Notes under the pieces: model-generated
What the model was told of the DNA's origin: nothing
Databases searched by the model: none
The model's input: only the letters and a program-made list of their open reading frames with translations
Source of the DNA: Microbaculum marinum
GTDB taxonomy: Bacteria > Pseudomonadota > Alphaproteobacteria > Rhizobiales > Tepidamorphaceae
Direction: 5' to 3' (one strand)
DNA length: 64,000 bases
Assembly: GCF_042646165.1 (NCBI RefSeq)
Contig: NZ_JBHRTC010000025.1
In this document: positions 45,017-56,095 of the stretch, one piece after another
Position numbering within the stretch: the stretch's first letter is position 1
Layout: each line of letters begins with the position of its first letter
Translations under genes and position numbers: made by a program

Positions 45017-45655
45017 TCAGGCGGAGGCGACCCAGTTCTTTGGATTCAGCTTCTTCAGCGTCGAGGAAAGACGGTGCCGGCGTTGTTCGTAGGCAACCAC
45101 ACCGGCGGTCGTCACCCAGTTCATCTGGACGGCGCGCCGCTGGCCCTCGAACGGCTCGTGACCGTGCCACGAATTCTGCGACCGCTTGAAGATCAACAGG
45201 GTCCCGCCGTGCGGCGGCACTTCCGCGACGTAGTCGTTCAGGTCGGTGCCGTTCTTCAGGATGCGCAGGCGGCCGCCGTCGGCATCCCAGCGCTGGTTCA
45301 TGTAGAGAAGTACGGTGATGATCTTGGTCTCGGAATCGGTATGGATCTTGCCGTCGGACTTCCGGCAGAAACCGCGCACGGTGTACATCGTAGGCTTGTC
45401 TGAAAGGTCGACGGCGAACTTCTCCTCGACGAGCCCCTGGAATACTGGTCCGTCGAGTTCCTTCATCAGGTCGGCGAAGCGCCCCGCGATGGTAAGTTCG
45501 CTCGGCGGATGGGAGCCGGGCCCGGGCACATCCGGATAGTCGGCAAGGATCTCGTCGAAGACCTCCGCGCGGACGAAATCAGGCACGATCAGCCATTCGT
45601 AGGGCTCGGTCTGAAGATCTGTGCGCTTGAGCGCTTCGTAGTCGAGCAGGGACAT
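45017..45655 (-). CDS. 2OG-Fe(II) oxygenase family protein
   Basis: 212 residues forming a double-stranded beta-helix. Iron ligands are His105 and Asp107 in KIHTDSETK and probably His164 (or His166) in SWHGHEPF, with Arg173 or Arg174 in GQRRAVQMNW binding 2-oxoglutarate. HTD fits the HxD motif of prolyl-4-hydroxylase-like enzymes. It hydroxylates an unknown substrate. The next gene downstream is trxB; an ELM1-like gene lies upstream, with a 23-base gap. Confidence 0.85.
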   Translation of the reverse strand: MSLLDYEALKRTDLQTEPYEWLIVPDFVRAEVFDEILADYPDVPGPGSHPPSELTIAGRFADLMKELDGPVFQGLVEEKFAVDLSDKPTMYTVRGFCRKSDGKIHTDSETKIITVLLYMNQRWDADGGRLRILKNGTDLNDYVAEVPPHGGTLLIFKRSQNSWHGHEPFEGQRRAVQMNWVTTAGVVAYEQRRHRLSSTLKKLNPKNWVASA

Positions 45656-45678
45656 CGGATCACACCGTATCTGGAAGT

Positions 45679-46662
45679 CTACTCTGCAATCTGGGGGTGC
45701 CGAAGGCGACTGGCTAACAACTGGCGGACCGCGTCGGCGACCCGTGTTGTGGCATCTAATGGTGCATAGGTCCAGCGATCAAACCCGCCGTCGAACCAGC
45801 GTACCGCACCATATTCGACCAAGTCCTCCTGGAATTGCGCGAATTTCGAGGTACCGCCGGGAAGCCGGTACGCATAGATGGGCTTTCCCGTGAACGCGGC
45901 CTCGCCGAGCATGTTCACCGAATCGCATGTCACGATGAATGCGTCGGCCAATCCCATATAGGCGAAGTACGGATTTTCGCCAGCCAGGTCCCACACCACG
46001 GCCGGAGTTCCGGCCAGGCGCTCCTTCAGGATGGCGACCTTGCCGTGCCCGGTGCGTCGTGACGGTGTCACCAGCATGCCGCAACCGTGTCTTCGCGCAT
46101 ACGTCGCAAGGTCATCGGCAAGCCTTCGCGCTTCTTTGCTGTGAAACGTGTAGGCGCCGCTCGCGCCGCCGACGAGGACGGTGACCAGCGGGCGGGGCAG
46201 GTGGGCGACCCCGTCTGCGTGGGCCGCGGCTTCGGCTGCGAGCCGTTGCCGGGTCAGGCGGTGCGGCGAGGTGAGGGTGGCGATGACATTGTCGCCGCGA
46301 AGCCGGTCGTGCTCCGGCACCCAGACGAGGTCGAACCAGTTCGCCGGTGCGCCCGGGCTCTGCAGCGCGACGACGACCGTCCTGCCGCCCGACCGGCGGC
46401 GGATCATCCGGGCATAGGGGATCGACTGGCGTCCCGACACCACCAGCACGTCCGGCCACGGCGGGGCGATCGAGCCGTCCGGCGCAGCCGGACCCCACGG
46501 CGCGAGGCTGCGGAAGATCCTGCCCGGCGCCACCCGCTTGATCTCGGGTGAGATGCCGAGCGCCTCGAGGATTCCCACGCACTGCACCTCGTGGCCCGAC
46601 CCTCCGGCGGTCAGCGCCCAGCCGGTCAGGTAGTCGAGGGGGTCGTCTGTGCGGGTCAACAT
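45679..46662 (-). CDS. ELM1-like (mitochondrial fission ELM1 family) protein
   Basis: 327 residues from ATG 46662 (frame open further upstream; AGGCCGG precedes this ATG). The text follows the ELM1/COG3660 family: DYLTGWALTAGGSGHEVQCVG, the WPDVLVVSGRQSIPYARMIRRRS region, a central FDLVWVPEHD, and FIVTCDSVNMLGEAAFTGKPIY resembling the GT-B donor-binding block. In plants ELM1 promotes mitochondrial fission; the bacterial role is unknown, though the fold is like glycosyltransferases. It lies just upstream of the 2OG oxygenase, 23 bases apart. Confidence 0.8.
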   Translation of the reverse strand: MLTRTDDPLDYLTGWALTAGGSGHEVQCVGILEALGISPEIKRVAPGRIFRSLAPWGPAAPDGSIAPPWPDVLVVSGRQSIPYARMIRRRSGGRTVVVALQSPGAPANWFDLVWVPEHDRLRGDNVIATLTSPHRLTRQRLAAEAAAHADGVAHLPRPLVTVLVGGASGAYTFHSKEARRLADDLATYARRHGCGMLVTPSRRTGHGKVAILKERLAGTPAVVWDLAGENPYFAYMGLADAFIVTCDSVNMLGEAAFTGKPIYAYRLPGGTSKFAQFQEDLVEYGAVRWFDGGFDRWTYAPLDATTRVADAVRQLLASRLRHPQIAE

Positions 46663-46750
46663 GTATGTCCGGCCTGATGTCGTGTCGCGGCGGACATAGA
46701 CCTTTACCGCGTGGCTGTCATCTGCGCGGCGTCGTCGATGCCGACAGGGG

Positions 46751-47674
46751 CTAGAGTTCGAGTACCCAGTTCTGGCCGACCAGGTCGTGGCCGAAACTGC
46801 GATGCCTTTCCTCTTCCACGAGGCGGAACCCCTCGCTTTCGTAGATCTTCCGGGCGGCGTGGAGGATGTCATTGGTCCACAGGGTGACGGACCGGTATCC
46901 GCTGGCCCGGGCGAACCGGAGGCATTCGGAGACGAGGCGCCGGCCGAGGCCGGTGCCGCGTGCCTCCGGCTCGACATAGAGCAATCGCAGCCTGGCGACT
47001 TCGTCGCTTTCGCGAACCAGGAAGACCGAGCCCAGGATGCGCCCGTCGCGCTCGGCGATCCAGCACCGTTCGCGTCCGGGATCGAGGTTGCGGATGAAGG
47101 ATGCGACGATGTCGGCGACCATCGGCTCGAAGGTCTCGTCCCATCCGTATTCCTGCGCATAGAGAACACCATGGCGGTGAACGACCCAGCCCATGTCGCC
47201 GGGTCGGTGCGGCCGCAGGACGATCGGCGCGGCGGATTGCGGTTCGCCGCCGAGCAGTTCCTGCACCGTCGCCATCGCCTGCAGGAGGCGTTTGCGGTCC
47301 GGCTCGGACATGGCGTCCAACAGGTTTCCGACCTGTTTCGCGGAAGCCTCGTCGAGCCCGGCAAAGGCCTGGCGGCCGGCTTCGGTAAGGGTCAGGATCT
47401 GCCGGCGGCCGTCCGTTTCCGACGGCTGGCGCACCAGCAGGCCCCTCTCTTCCAGGCCGCGCAGCATGCGGCTCAGATAGCCGGGATCGATGCCGAGATC
47501 CCGGGTAAGGTCGCTGGCGGTCAGACTGGCCCCGTTGGCGATTTCGTAGACCACCCGCGACTCCGAAACGGAGAACTGCGTCTTCAGCAGGAAATCGTCC
47601 AGCAGGCCGATCTGTCGCGTATAGAAGCGGGTGAACCGGCGCAGGGCGGATATGTCGTGATCGGAAGCGGGCAT
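46751..47674 (-). CDS. MarR-type HTH fused to GNAT acetyltransferase
   Basis: 307 residues from ATG 47674 (ATG 47689 has no ribosome site). The N-terminal 140 residues are a MarR winged-helix domain: TASDLTRDLGIDPGYLSRML and GLEERGLLVRQPSETDGR. From about 150 there is a GNAT domain with acetyl-CoA-binding RLLYVEPEARGTGLGRRLV. Such fusions occur in several proteobacteria; the acetyl-accepting substrate is unknown. Upstream, an inverted repeat and two direct repeats (47688-47731) are probably its own operator. Confidence 0.87.
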   Translation of the reverse strand: MPASDHDISALRRFTRFYTRQIGLLDDFLLKTQFSVSESRVVYEIANGASLTASDLTRDLGIDPGYLSRMLRGLEERGLLVRQPSETDGRRQILTLTEAGRQAFAGLDEASAKQVGNLLDAMSEPDRKRLLQAMATVQELLGGEPQSAAPIVLRPHRPGDMGWVVHRHGVLYAQEYGWDETFEPMVADIVASFIRNLDPGRERCWIAERDGRILGSVFLVRESDEVARLRLLYVEPEARGTGLGRRLVSECLRFARASGYRSVTLWTNDILHAARKIYESEGFRLVEEERHRSFGHDLVGQNWVLEL

Positions 47675-47687
47675 GCTGGCGAACCTC

Positions 47688-47731
47688 ATTTGATTGATAT
47701 AGTCAAATAATTAATTGCCAGAGTCAAATAA
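47688..47731. promoter_or_regulatory. Operator-like repeats before the MarR-GNAT gene
   Basis: ATTTGA (47688-47693) and TCAAAT (47703-47708) form an inverted repeat of the size MarR proteins bind. AGTCAAATAA occurs at 47701-47710 and again at 47722-47731, spaced 21 bases, two helical turns. It sits at the start of the MarR-GNAT gene, so autoregulation is likely. Confidence 0.5.
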
Positions 47732-47761
47732 ATTCGGTTGCGTCACCGAATCGAAGGAATC

Positions 47762-47780
47762 CGCGACATATTGTGTCGCG
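47762..47780. promoter_or_regulatory. Palindrome upstream of the Lrp gene
   Basis: CGCGACA-TATTG-TGTCGCG, 7-bp arms with an AT-rich centre, 62 bases before the TTG start of the Lrp gene. Lrp sites usually have AT-rich centres, so autoregulation is possible. Confidence 0.4.
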
Positions 47781-47841
47781 AGCGCGCAATGATTATTCCA
47801 GTGGCGCTATCTTCTGAACCGCCGCACACCCGAGAACCCAC

Positions 47842-48312
47842 TTGAAGGCACGTCTGGATCAGATCGACTGGAAGATCCTGCGGGAACTGCAGGTCGACGG
47901 GCGCATCACCAATGTCGAACTGGCCAAGCGCGTCGGCATTTCCGCCCCGCCGTGCCTGAGACGGGTGCGGGCGCTGGAGGAGGCGGGAATCATCAGGGGA
48001 TACCGCACCCTGCTCGACGAAAAGAGCCTCGGGTTCGACGTTTCCGCCTTTGCTTACGTGAGCCTTGCCAGTCAGGCCGAAGCCGACCTCATCGCCTTCG
48101 AGGAACGAGCGGCGGATTGGCCGATCGTTCGCGAATGCTACATGCTGTCGGGCGAAGTGGACTTCCTGCTGAAATGCGCGGCGAAGGATCTGCGCGCCTT
48201 TCAGACCTTCATCATCGAGCTGACCGGGGCGACCAACGTGAGAAGCGTCAAGACGACCCTGACGATCCGGCAATCCAAGTACGAGCCTGCCGTGCCCCTC
48301 GACGCGCTCTGA
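47842..48312 (+). CDS. Lrp/AsnC family transcriptional regulator
   Basis: 156 residues. The N-terminal HTH spans about 4-60 (DQIDWKILRELQVDGRITNV, with GISAPPCLRRVRALEEAGII); the C-terminal RAM domain that senses amino acids follows from about 70 (FDVSAFAYVSLASQAEADLI). It starts at a TTG. A palindrome lies 62 bases upstream. The murA-like gene begins 56 bases downstream on the same strand. The proximity to trxB and an LsrB/VtlR-like gene recalls the lrp-trxB-lsrB region of rhizobia. Confidence 0.87.
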   Translation: MKARLDQIDWKILRELQVDGRITNVELAKRVGISAPPCLRRVRALEEAGIIRGYRTLLDEKSLGFDVSAFAYVSLASQAEADLIAFEERAADWPIVRECYMLSGEVDFLLKCAAKDLRAFQTFIIELTGATNVRSVKTTLTIRQSKYEPAVPLDAL

Positions 48313-48367
48313 GGCAGGCAGAGCTGCCCGCCCCGGCGAGAACAACCCCAACCGACGGGAACCAAGC

Positions 48368-49654
48368 ATGAGTGGCATCCGATATGTGGTCGAAGGCGGT
48401 AGGAGCCTGTCCGGCACGATCACGCCGGCCGGCAACAAGAATGCCGCCCTGCCGATCATCGCCGCGACGCTGCTGACCGACCAGCCGGTGACGCTGACGA
48501 ATGTGCCCCGCATTCGCGACGTGGAGACGCTTGTGGAGCTGATCCGCTCGCTGGGCGCGGAGGCGGAGTGGAGTGGCCGCCAGTCGCTGCGCATACACGC
48601 GCGGGAGGTGCGGTCGGTCGATCTCGACGCGGAAGCGTGCGCCCGTATCAGGGCCTCCATCCTGCTGGCCGGGCCCCTGCTGGCGCGCTGCGGCGAGGTG
48701 ACGCTGCCGCCGCCTGGCGGCGACGTGATCGGCCGGCGGCGCGTCGATACGCACTTCCTCGCCCTCCAGCAGCTTGGGGCCGAGGTCGACAGTTCGCGGA
48801 ACTACCGCTTCCGCGCCTCGCGGCTCAAGGGAACGGACGTGTTCCTGGACGAGCCGAGCGTCACCGGAACGGAGAACGCCCTGATGGCGGCCGTTCATGC
48901 GGAGGGAACCACGGTGCTCCGCAACGCGGCTTCAGAGCCGCACGTCCAGGATCTCGCGGAGTTCCTCTCCGCCCTGGGCGCGCGGATCGAGGGTATCGGC
49001 ACCAACACGATGACGGTTCACGGCGCGTCCAGCCTGTCGGGTGCCGAGCACGCGATTGGGCCCGACCACATCGAGGTCGGGTCGCTGATCGGACTCGCGG
49101 CGGTGACAGGCTCCCAACTGCGGATCAAGGACGCCGGTGTCGCGCACCTCCGGGCGATCCGAATGAACTTCGAGCGGCTCGGCGTCCGCTGCGAGTTCGA
49201 CGGCGATGATGTTCTGGTCGGCGCGGCCCAGGAAATGCGCATACAGTCCGACCTCGGCGGCCATATCCCCAAGATCGAGGATCAGCCGTGGCCGGCGTTC
49301 CCGGCGGACCTGATGTCGATCGCCGTGGTGACCGCGACGCGGTGCGAAGGCGTCATCCTGATCTTCGAGAAGATGTTCGAGTCGCGCCTGTTCTTCGTGG
49401 ACAAGCTGATCAGCATGGGCGCCCGGATCGTCCTGTGCGATCCGCACCGGGTCCTGGTCTCCGGCCCGAGCAAGCTCCGTGCCGCCAATCTGACCTCGCC
49501 GGACATCCGCGCCGGCATGGCCCTCCTGATCGCCGCCATGTGCGCCGACGGCACCAGCGTCATCCACAACGCCGACCAGATCGAGCGCGGTTACGAGCGG
49601 ATCGACGAACGCCTGAACGCCCTCGGCGCGTCGATCCGGCGCGAGGGCGTCTAG
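48368..49654 (+). CDS. murA: UDP-GlcNAc enolpyruvyl transferase (MurA homologue, Asp variant)
   Basis: 428 residues. MurA fold: AGNKNAALP with substrate Lys24, and Arg124 in PGGDVIGRRRVDTH. At the position of the catalytic, fosfomycin-modified Cys115 of E. coli stands Asp119. A Cys-to-Asp change at this point makes MurA of mycobacteria and chlamydiae fosfomycin-insensitive while remaining active. The IEDQPWPAFPADL and FEKMFESRLFFVDKL blocks are retained. Alphaproteobacteria normally carry Cys, so this may be a second, acquired murA. It transfers enolpyruvate to UDP-GlcNAc, the first step of peptidoglycan precursor synthesis. Confidence 0.85.
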   Translation: MSGIRYVVEGGRSLSGTITPAGNKNAALPIIAATLLTDQPVTLTNVPRIRDVETLVELIRSLGAEAEWSGRQSLRIHAREVRSVDLDAEACARIRASILLAGPLLARCGEVTLPPPGGDVIGRRRVDTHFLALQQLGAEVDSSRNYRFRASRLKGTDVFLDEPSVTGTENALMAAVHAEGTTVLRNAASEPHVQDLAEFLSALGARIEGIGTNTMTVHGASSLSGAEHAIGPDHIEVGSLIGLAAVTGSQLRIKDAGVAHLRAIRMNFERLGVRCEFDGDDVLVGAAQEMRIQSDLGGHIPKIEDQPWPAFPADLMSIAVVTATRCEGVILIFEKMFESRLFFVDKLISMGARIVLCDPHRVLVSGPSKLRAANLTSPDIRAGMALLIAAMCADGTSVIHNADQIERGYERIDERLNALGASIRREGV

Positions 49655-49675
49655 ACACCTCGAAGGGAACTGGGG

Positions 49676-50146
49676 TCAGAAGCGGATTTCGAGAATCTCG
49701 TAACCGCGGGCTCCGCCCGGAGCGGCGACTTCCACGGAATCGCCGGCCTTCTTGCCGATCAGGGCGCGCGCGATCGGGGAGGAAATCGAGATCTTTCCCG
49801 ATTTCACGTCGGCTTCCATATCGCCGACGATCCGGTAGACCTTCTCTTCATCGGTGTCCTCGTCGACGATCTTGACCGTCGCCCCGAAGGTGATGGTGTC
49901 GCCGGCAAGCTTGGAAATGTCGATCACGTCGGCGCGGCCGAGCTTGTCCTCGAGTTCAGCCACGCGCGCCTCATTCATGCCCTGGGCTTCCTTGGCGGCA
50001 TGATATTCCGCATTTTCCGAAAGGTCGCCGTGGGCGCGCGCTTCCGCGATCGCCTGAATGATTCGCGGGCGCTCGACCTGCTTCAGTCGCTTCAGTTCCG
50101 CATCGAGAGCCGCATACCCCTCGGAAGTCATCGGTATCTTGTTCAT
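49676..50146 (-). CDS. greA: Transcription elongation factor GreA
   Basis: 156 residues, typical of GreA. The N-terminal coiled coil carries the tip acidic residues in ARAHGDLSENAEYHAAKEAQ, and the C-terminal FKBP-like domain contains YRIVGDMEADVKSG and ISSPIARALIGKKAGDSVEV. GreA rescues backtracked RNA polymerase by stimulating transcript cleavage. It converges with the murA homologue (21 bases apart) and lies downstream of carB, as in many alphaproteobacteria. Confidence 0.95.
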   Translation of the reverse strand: MNKIPMTSEGYAALDAELKRLKQVERPRIIQAIAEARAHGDLSENAEYHAAKEAQGMNEARVAELEDKLGRADVIDISKLAGDTITFGATVKIVDEDTDEEKVYRIVGDMEADVKSGKISISSPIARALIGKKAGDSVEVAAPGGARGYEILEIRF

Positions 50147-50272
50147 CGAACGTGGTCACTCCAAATCATCGCCCGCTGACCGGTACGCCCGGCGCCGAGA
50201 CAATCCCGAAATGTTCGGATATGCGCGGCGAAAGCGCAATGCCCTCTTTTCCGGGGGCTAACCCGCGTGCCT

Positions 50273-53626
<3,354 letters not shown>

Positions 53627-53799
53627 TCGTCTCCGGCGCGTTTGCTTAAGCGGGCGGGGCGCGCCGCAGAATGCGGTGCGATGGCGCGCTGTCGTTCATG
53701 TCTCGATTGGCCGGGCGCGATACATAGGGGAAAATGCAATGCGGCGGAAGCCCGCGCGGCGGGAATTCGTAGCACCGGCCGAACGACGGATTCGCGTCC

Positions 53800-54084
53800 T
53801 CAGGAATCGTCGTCGCCGGACGAGCGAAGATCGTCGGAGAGGGGCGTCACGTCGTTGCCGTCGAAATCGCCTATACCCTGCATGACCGCGTAGCAGGCGA
53901 GGCGGACCGTCTTGGGGATCGAGACGCGCTTTCCGTCGCGCTCGCCCTTTTCGTAGTACTGGATCATCCGCTTCTTCAGGCCGAGTACCTCGGCGGCATC
54001 TTTCTGCTTTAATCCCATAGACTTGCGCCATGTCCGGAACTCTCCGGAGGACATCGACAAGCCGCCTTTCGCCGAATTCGGCAT
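53800..54084 (-). CDS. Small HTH regulator (XRE-like)
   Basis: 94 residues. A helix-turn-helix spans about 15-50 (FRTWRKSMGLKQKDAAEVLG with LKKRMIQYYEKGERDGK), followed by a short acidic tail. The start is ATG 54084, after AGGGGC; an ATG ten codons later is an alternative. An operator-like inverted repeat (54131-54175) lies just upstream and overlaps a strong divergent promoter, suggesting this protein represses itself and the divergent small ORF. It resembles an immunity or antitoxin-like repressor, but no partner is proven. Confidence 0.75.
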   Translation of the reverse strand: MPNSAKGGLSMSSGEFRTWRKSMGLKQKDAAEVLGLKKRMIQYYEKGERDGKRVSIPKTVRLACYAVMQGIGDFDGNDVTPLSDDLRSSGDDDS

Positions 54085-54130
54085 ATTAACCAGCCCCTTA
54101 CTACGTCACGTAAATTTCACCAACTCGATA

Positions 54131-54175
54131 TGCACCGTGTGCGCTTTTTCGCTTGACTGACTCGCACACAGTGCA
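54131..54175. promoter_or_regulatory. Operator-like inverted repeat at a divergent promoter
   Basis: TGCACCGTGTGCG (54131-54143) and CGCACACAGTGCA (54163-54175) match as an inverted repeat at 12 of 13 positions. The right arm lies inside the -35/-10 spacer of the promoter at 54152-54181, a classical repressor position. Confidence 0.55.
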
Positions 54176-54181
54176 CATTAT
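54152..54181 (+). promoter_or_regulatory. Near-consensus promoter for the 54254 small ORF
   Basis: CTTGAC (54152-54157) and CATTAT (54176-54181) are separated by 18 bases. Transcription would start near 54188 and give a leader of about 65 bases. Confidence 0.6.
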
Positions 54182-54253
54182 GGCATCACGAAAGCGCACT
54201 TGGTGCTCTCGATCAAGCCGATTTTCGGATGCGGGAGCCGGAGAGGAGGTGCC

Positions 54254-54379
54254 ATGCTGGTCGACCTGTTGATATCCCGCGCCGCGCGCGGTCCCGGCAA
54301 GATGGACATGCACATGTCGGCGACGTTGAACTGCCGGCTCAATGCCTTGCTTCGCCGGGCGAGCCGATTCTTCGGCTGA
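54254..54379 (+). CDS. Candidate 41-residue small protein (below usual ORF cutoffs)
   Basis: A short frame starting MLVDLLISRAARGPGK and ending LRRASRFFG, preceded by a perfect AGGAGGT four bases upstream. The product is basic and could form an amphipathic helix. It is the only thing between a strong promoter and a 15-bp hairpin terminator, so either this peptide is made or the transcript itself is a regulatory RNA. No homologue recognised. Confidence 0.5.
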   Translation: MLVDLLISRAARGPGKMDMHMSATLNCRLNALLRRASRFFG

Positions 54380-54397
54380 TCTGACGATGTAGATGCG

Positions 54398-54432
54398 AAA
54401 ACGGGGCGCGACCGCCGGGTCGCGCCCCGTTT
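54398..54432 (+). terminator. Hairpin terminator after the small ORF
   Basis: AAACGGGGCGCGACC pairs perfectly with GGTCGCGCCCCGTTT over GCCG; the T run is three on the plus strand and four on the minus strand, so it can act both ways. Confidence 0.65.
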
Positions 54433-54527
54433 CGATTCCGGCGACCGGGGGCCCGGAGCGCGTGCGGTTCGTTGCCGCCGGAACCCGGCGCGGCCTACAG
54501 TCGTTCTCGCAGCGAGGAGACCCGACA

Positions 54528-55427
54528 ATGCGATGGCGAGGCCGGCGAGGCAGCAGCAACGTTGAAGACCGGCGCGGCGCGTCGATGGGAGGCGGCTTCG
54601 GTAGCGGCGTCCGTCTTCCCGGGGGAGGCGGAAGCCGGGCAGGACTGGGCGGCATCGGCTTCCTTGTCGTCATCGTCGTGGTGGCGATGCTGCTCGGCGT
54701 CAATCCCCTGACGCTCATCGAGGGCATCGACGGAGGAATGGCGCCGACCATGCCGCAGGGCGAGGCGCCGTCGCCTCCCGCGAATGACGAGATGGCGCAG
54801 TTCGTGTCCGTGGTGCTGGCAGACACCGAGGAAACCTGGGGCGACGTGTTCCGGAGCGAATTCGGCCAGGACTACGAGGAGCCGCGACTGGTCCTGTTTA
54901 CCGGCGCCATCCGATCAGCCTGCGGATTTGCGCAATCGGCGGCCGGGCCGTTCTACTGCCCCGGCGACCGGAAGGTCTATATCGACCTGTCCTTCTACGA
55001 TGAGCTGCGGCGGCGGTTCGATGCGCCGGGGGACTTCGCCCAGGCCTACGTCATCGCCCACGAGGTCGGCCATCACATCCAGAACATCACGGGCATCCTG
55101 CCGAAATTCAACGAGATGCGGCAGCGTGTCTCGCAGAGCGAGGCAAACGAACTGTCCGTGCGGGTCGAACTGCAGGCCGACTGCCTGGCAGGCGTCTGGG
55201 CCCACGACACCAGCCAGAAGGGCTTGCTGGAACAGGGCGATATCGAGGAGGCGCTGAACGCCGCCTCCCAGATCGGCGACGACGCGATCCAGAAGCGGAC
55301 CCAGGGATACGTCGTTCCCGACAGCTTCAACCACGGAACTTCGGAACAGCGGCGGCGTTGGTTCATGACCGGGTTGCAGGAGGGTCGAATGTACGCCTGC
55401 GATACCTTCAATACCAACCGCCTTTAA
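54528..55427 (+). CDS. Neutral zinc metallopeptidase (YpfJ/KPN_02809 family)
   Basis: 299 residues from ATG 54528, with GAGGAG upstream. A Gly/Arg-rich N-terminus precedes a membrane helix (about 42-58, GGIGFLVVIVVVAMLL). The peptidase domain contains HEVGHH near residue 180, and ELQADCLAGVWAHD supplies the third zinc ligand. The family (PF04228, annotated as zinc metallopeptidase) is widespread; a physiological substrate is not known. It is likely inner-membrane anchored with the catalytic part outside. It stands alone on the plus strand. Confidence 0.87.
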   Translation: MRWRGRRGSSNVEDRRGASMGGGFGSGVRLPGGGGSRAGLGGIGFLVVIVVVAMLLGVNPLTLIEGIDGGMAPTMPQGEAPSPPANDEMAQFVSVVLADTEETWGDVFRSEFGQDYEEPRLVLFTGAIRSACGFAQSAAGPFYCPGDRKVYIDLSFYDELRRRFDAPGDFAQAYVIAHEVGHHIQNITGILPKFNEMRQRVSQSEANELSVRVELQADCLAGVWAHDTSQKGLLEQGDIEEALNAASQIGDDAIQKRTQGYVVPDSFNHGTSEQRRRWFMTGLQEGRMYACDTFNTNRL

Positions 55428-55530
55428 CGGCGTTGGCCGATACCGCCTACAGGCCGCAACGATCTCTGGACAAAGGGTGTGTTGCGGTGCAGCATAGGCG
55501 TTTCGTGCATTCAGCCGCCAGGAACTGCAG

Positions 55531-56055
55531 ATGGCCGTCCAGGATTTCGTTTCGGTTCCGCCTATCACGGCGGTGCATCTGGCCGATGACGGCCGGATTC
55601 CGAACAGCCGAATGCCGGTGTTGATCTTCCATGCCGTGATCGACCCTAAGGCCGCAAGTGCGGAGGGCTTCGAGGCTCTCTTCGAAAGCAACGGCTGGCA
55701 GCCGGCCTGGCGCGCCAGCATCTATCCCTTTCACCACTACCATTCCACGGCCCACGAAGTGCTCGGCGTCGCCAGGGGATCCGCGCGGGTGCTGCTGGGC
55801 GGGCCGGAGGGGCGGGCATTCGACATCGCAGCCGGCGACGCCGTGGTGATTCCGGTGGGAGTCGGCCACAAGCGGCTGAGTTCGAGCGACGACTTCCTGG
55901 TGGTCGGTGCCTACCCTGCCGGGCAGGACTGGGATCTCCTCAAGGGAGAACCCGGCGAACGACCCCGCGCCGATGAGAACATCGCGCGGGTAGCGCTTCC
56001 AGAATGCGATCCGGTCGGCGGTATCGAAGGCCCGCTTCTCGAACTGTGGCGCTGA
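55531..56055 (+). CDS. Cupin domain-containing protein
   Basis: 174 residues. A single cupin barrel with metal-binding residues in FHHYHSTAHEVLGV, the HxHxxxxHE pattern, and a second His in PVGVGHKRL. This is a small cytoplasmic cupin, similar to the YlbA/cupin_2-like proteins widely annotated as hypothetical. It may be an enzyme or a metal-binding sensor; no reaction can be assigned. It converges with carA, 40 bases apart. Confidence 0.8.
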   Translation: MAVQDFVSVPPITAVHLADDGRIPNSRMPVLIFHAVIDPKAASAEGFEALFESNGWQPAWRASIYPFHHYHSTAHEVLGVARGSARVLLGGPEGRAFDIAAGDAVVIPVGVGHKRLSSSDDFLVVGAYPAGQDWDLLKGEPGERPRADENIARVALPECDPVGGIEGPLLELWR

Positions 56056-56095
56056 AGCTCCGCGCGCTGCCGGCCTGACGTCCGGTGCCTGCCGA

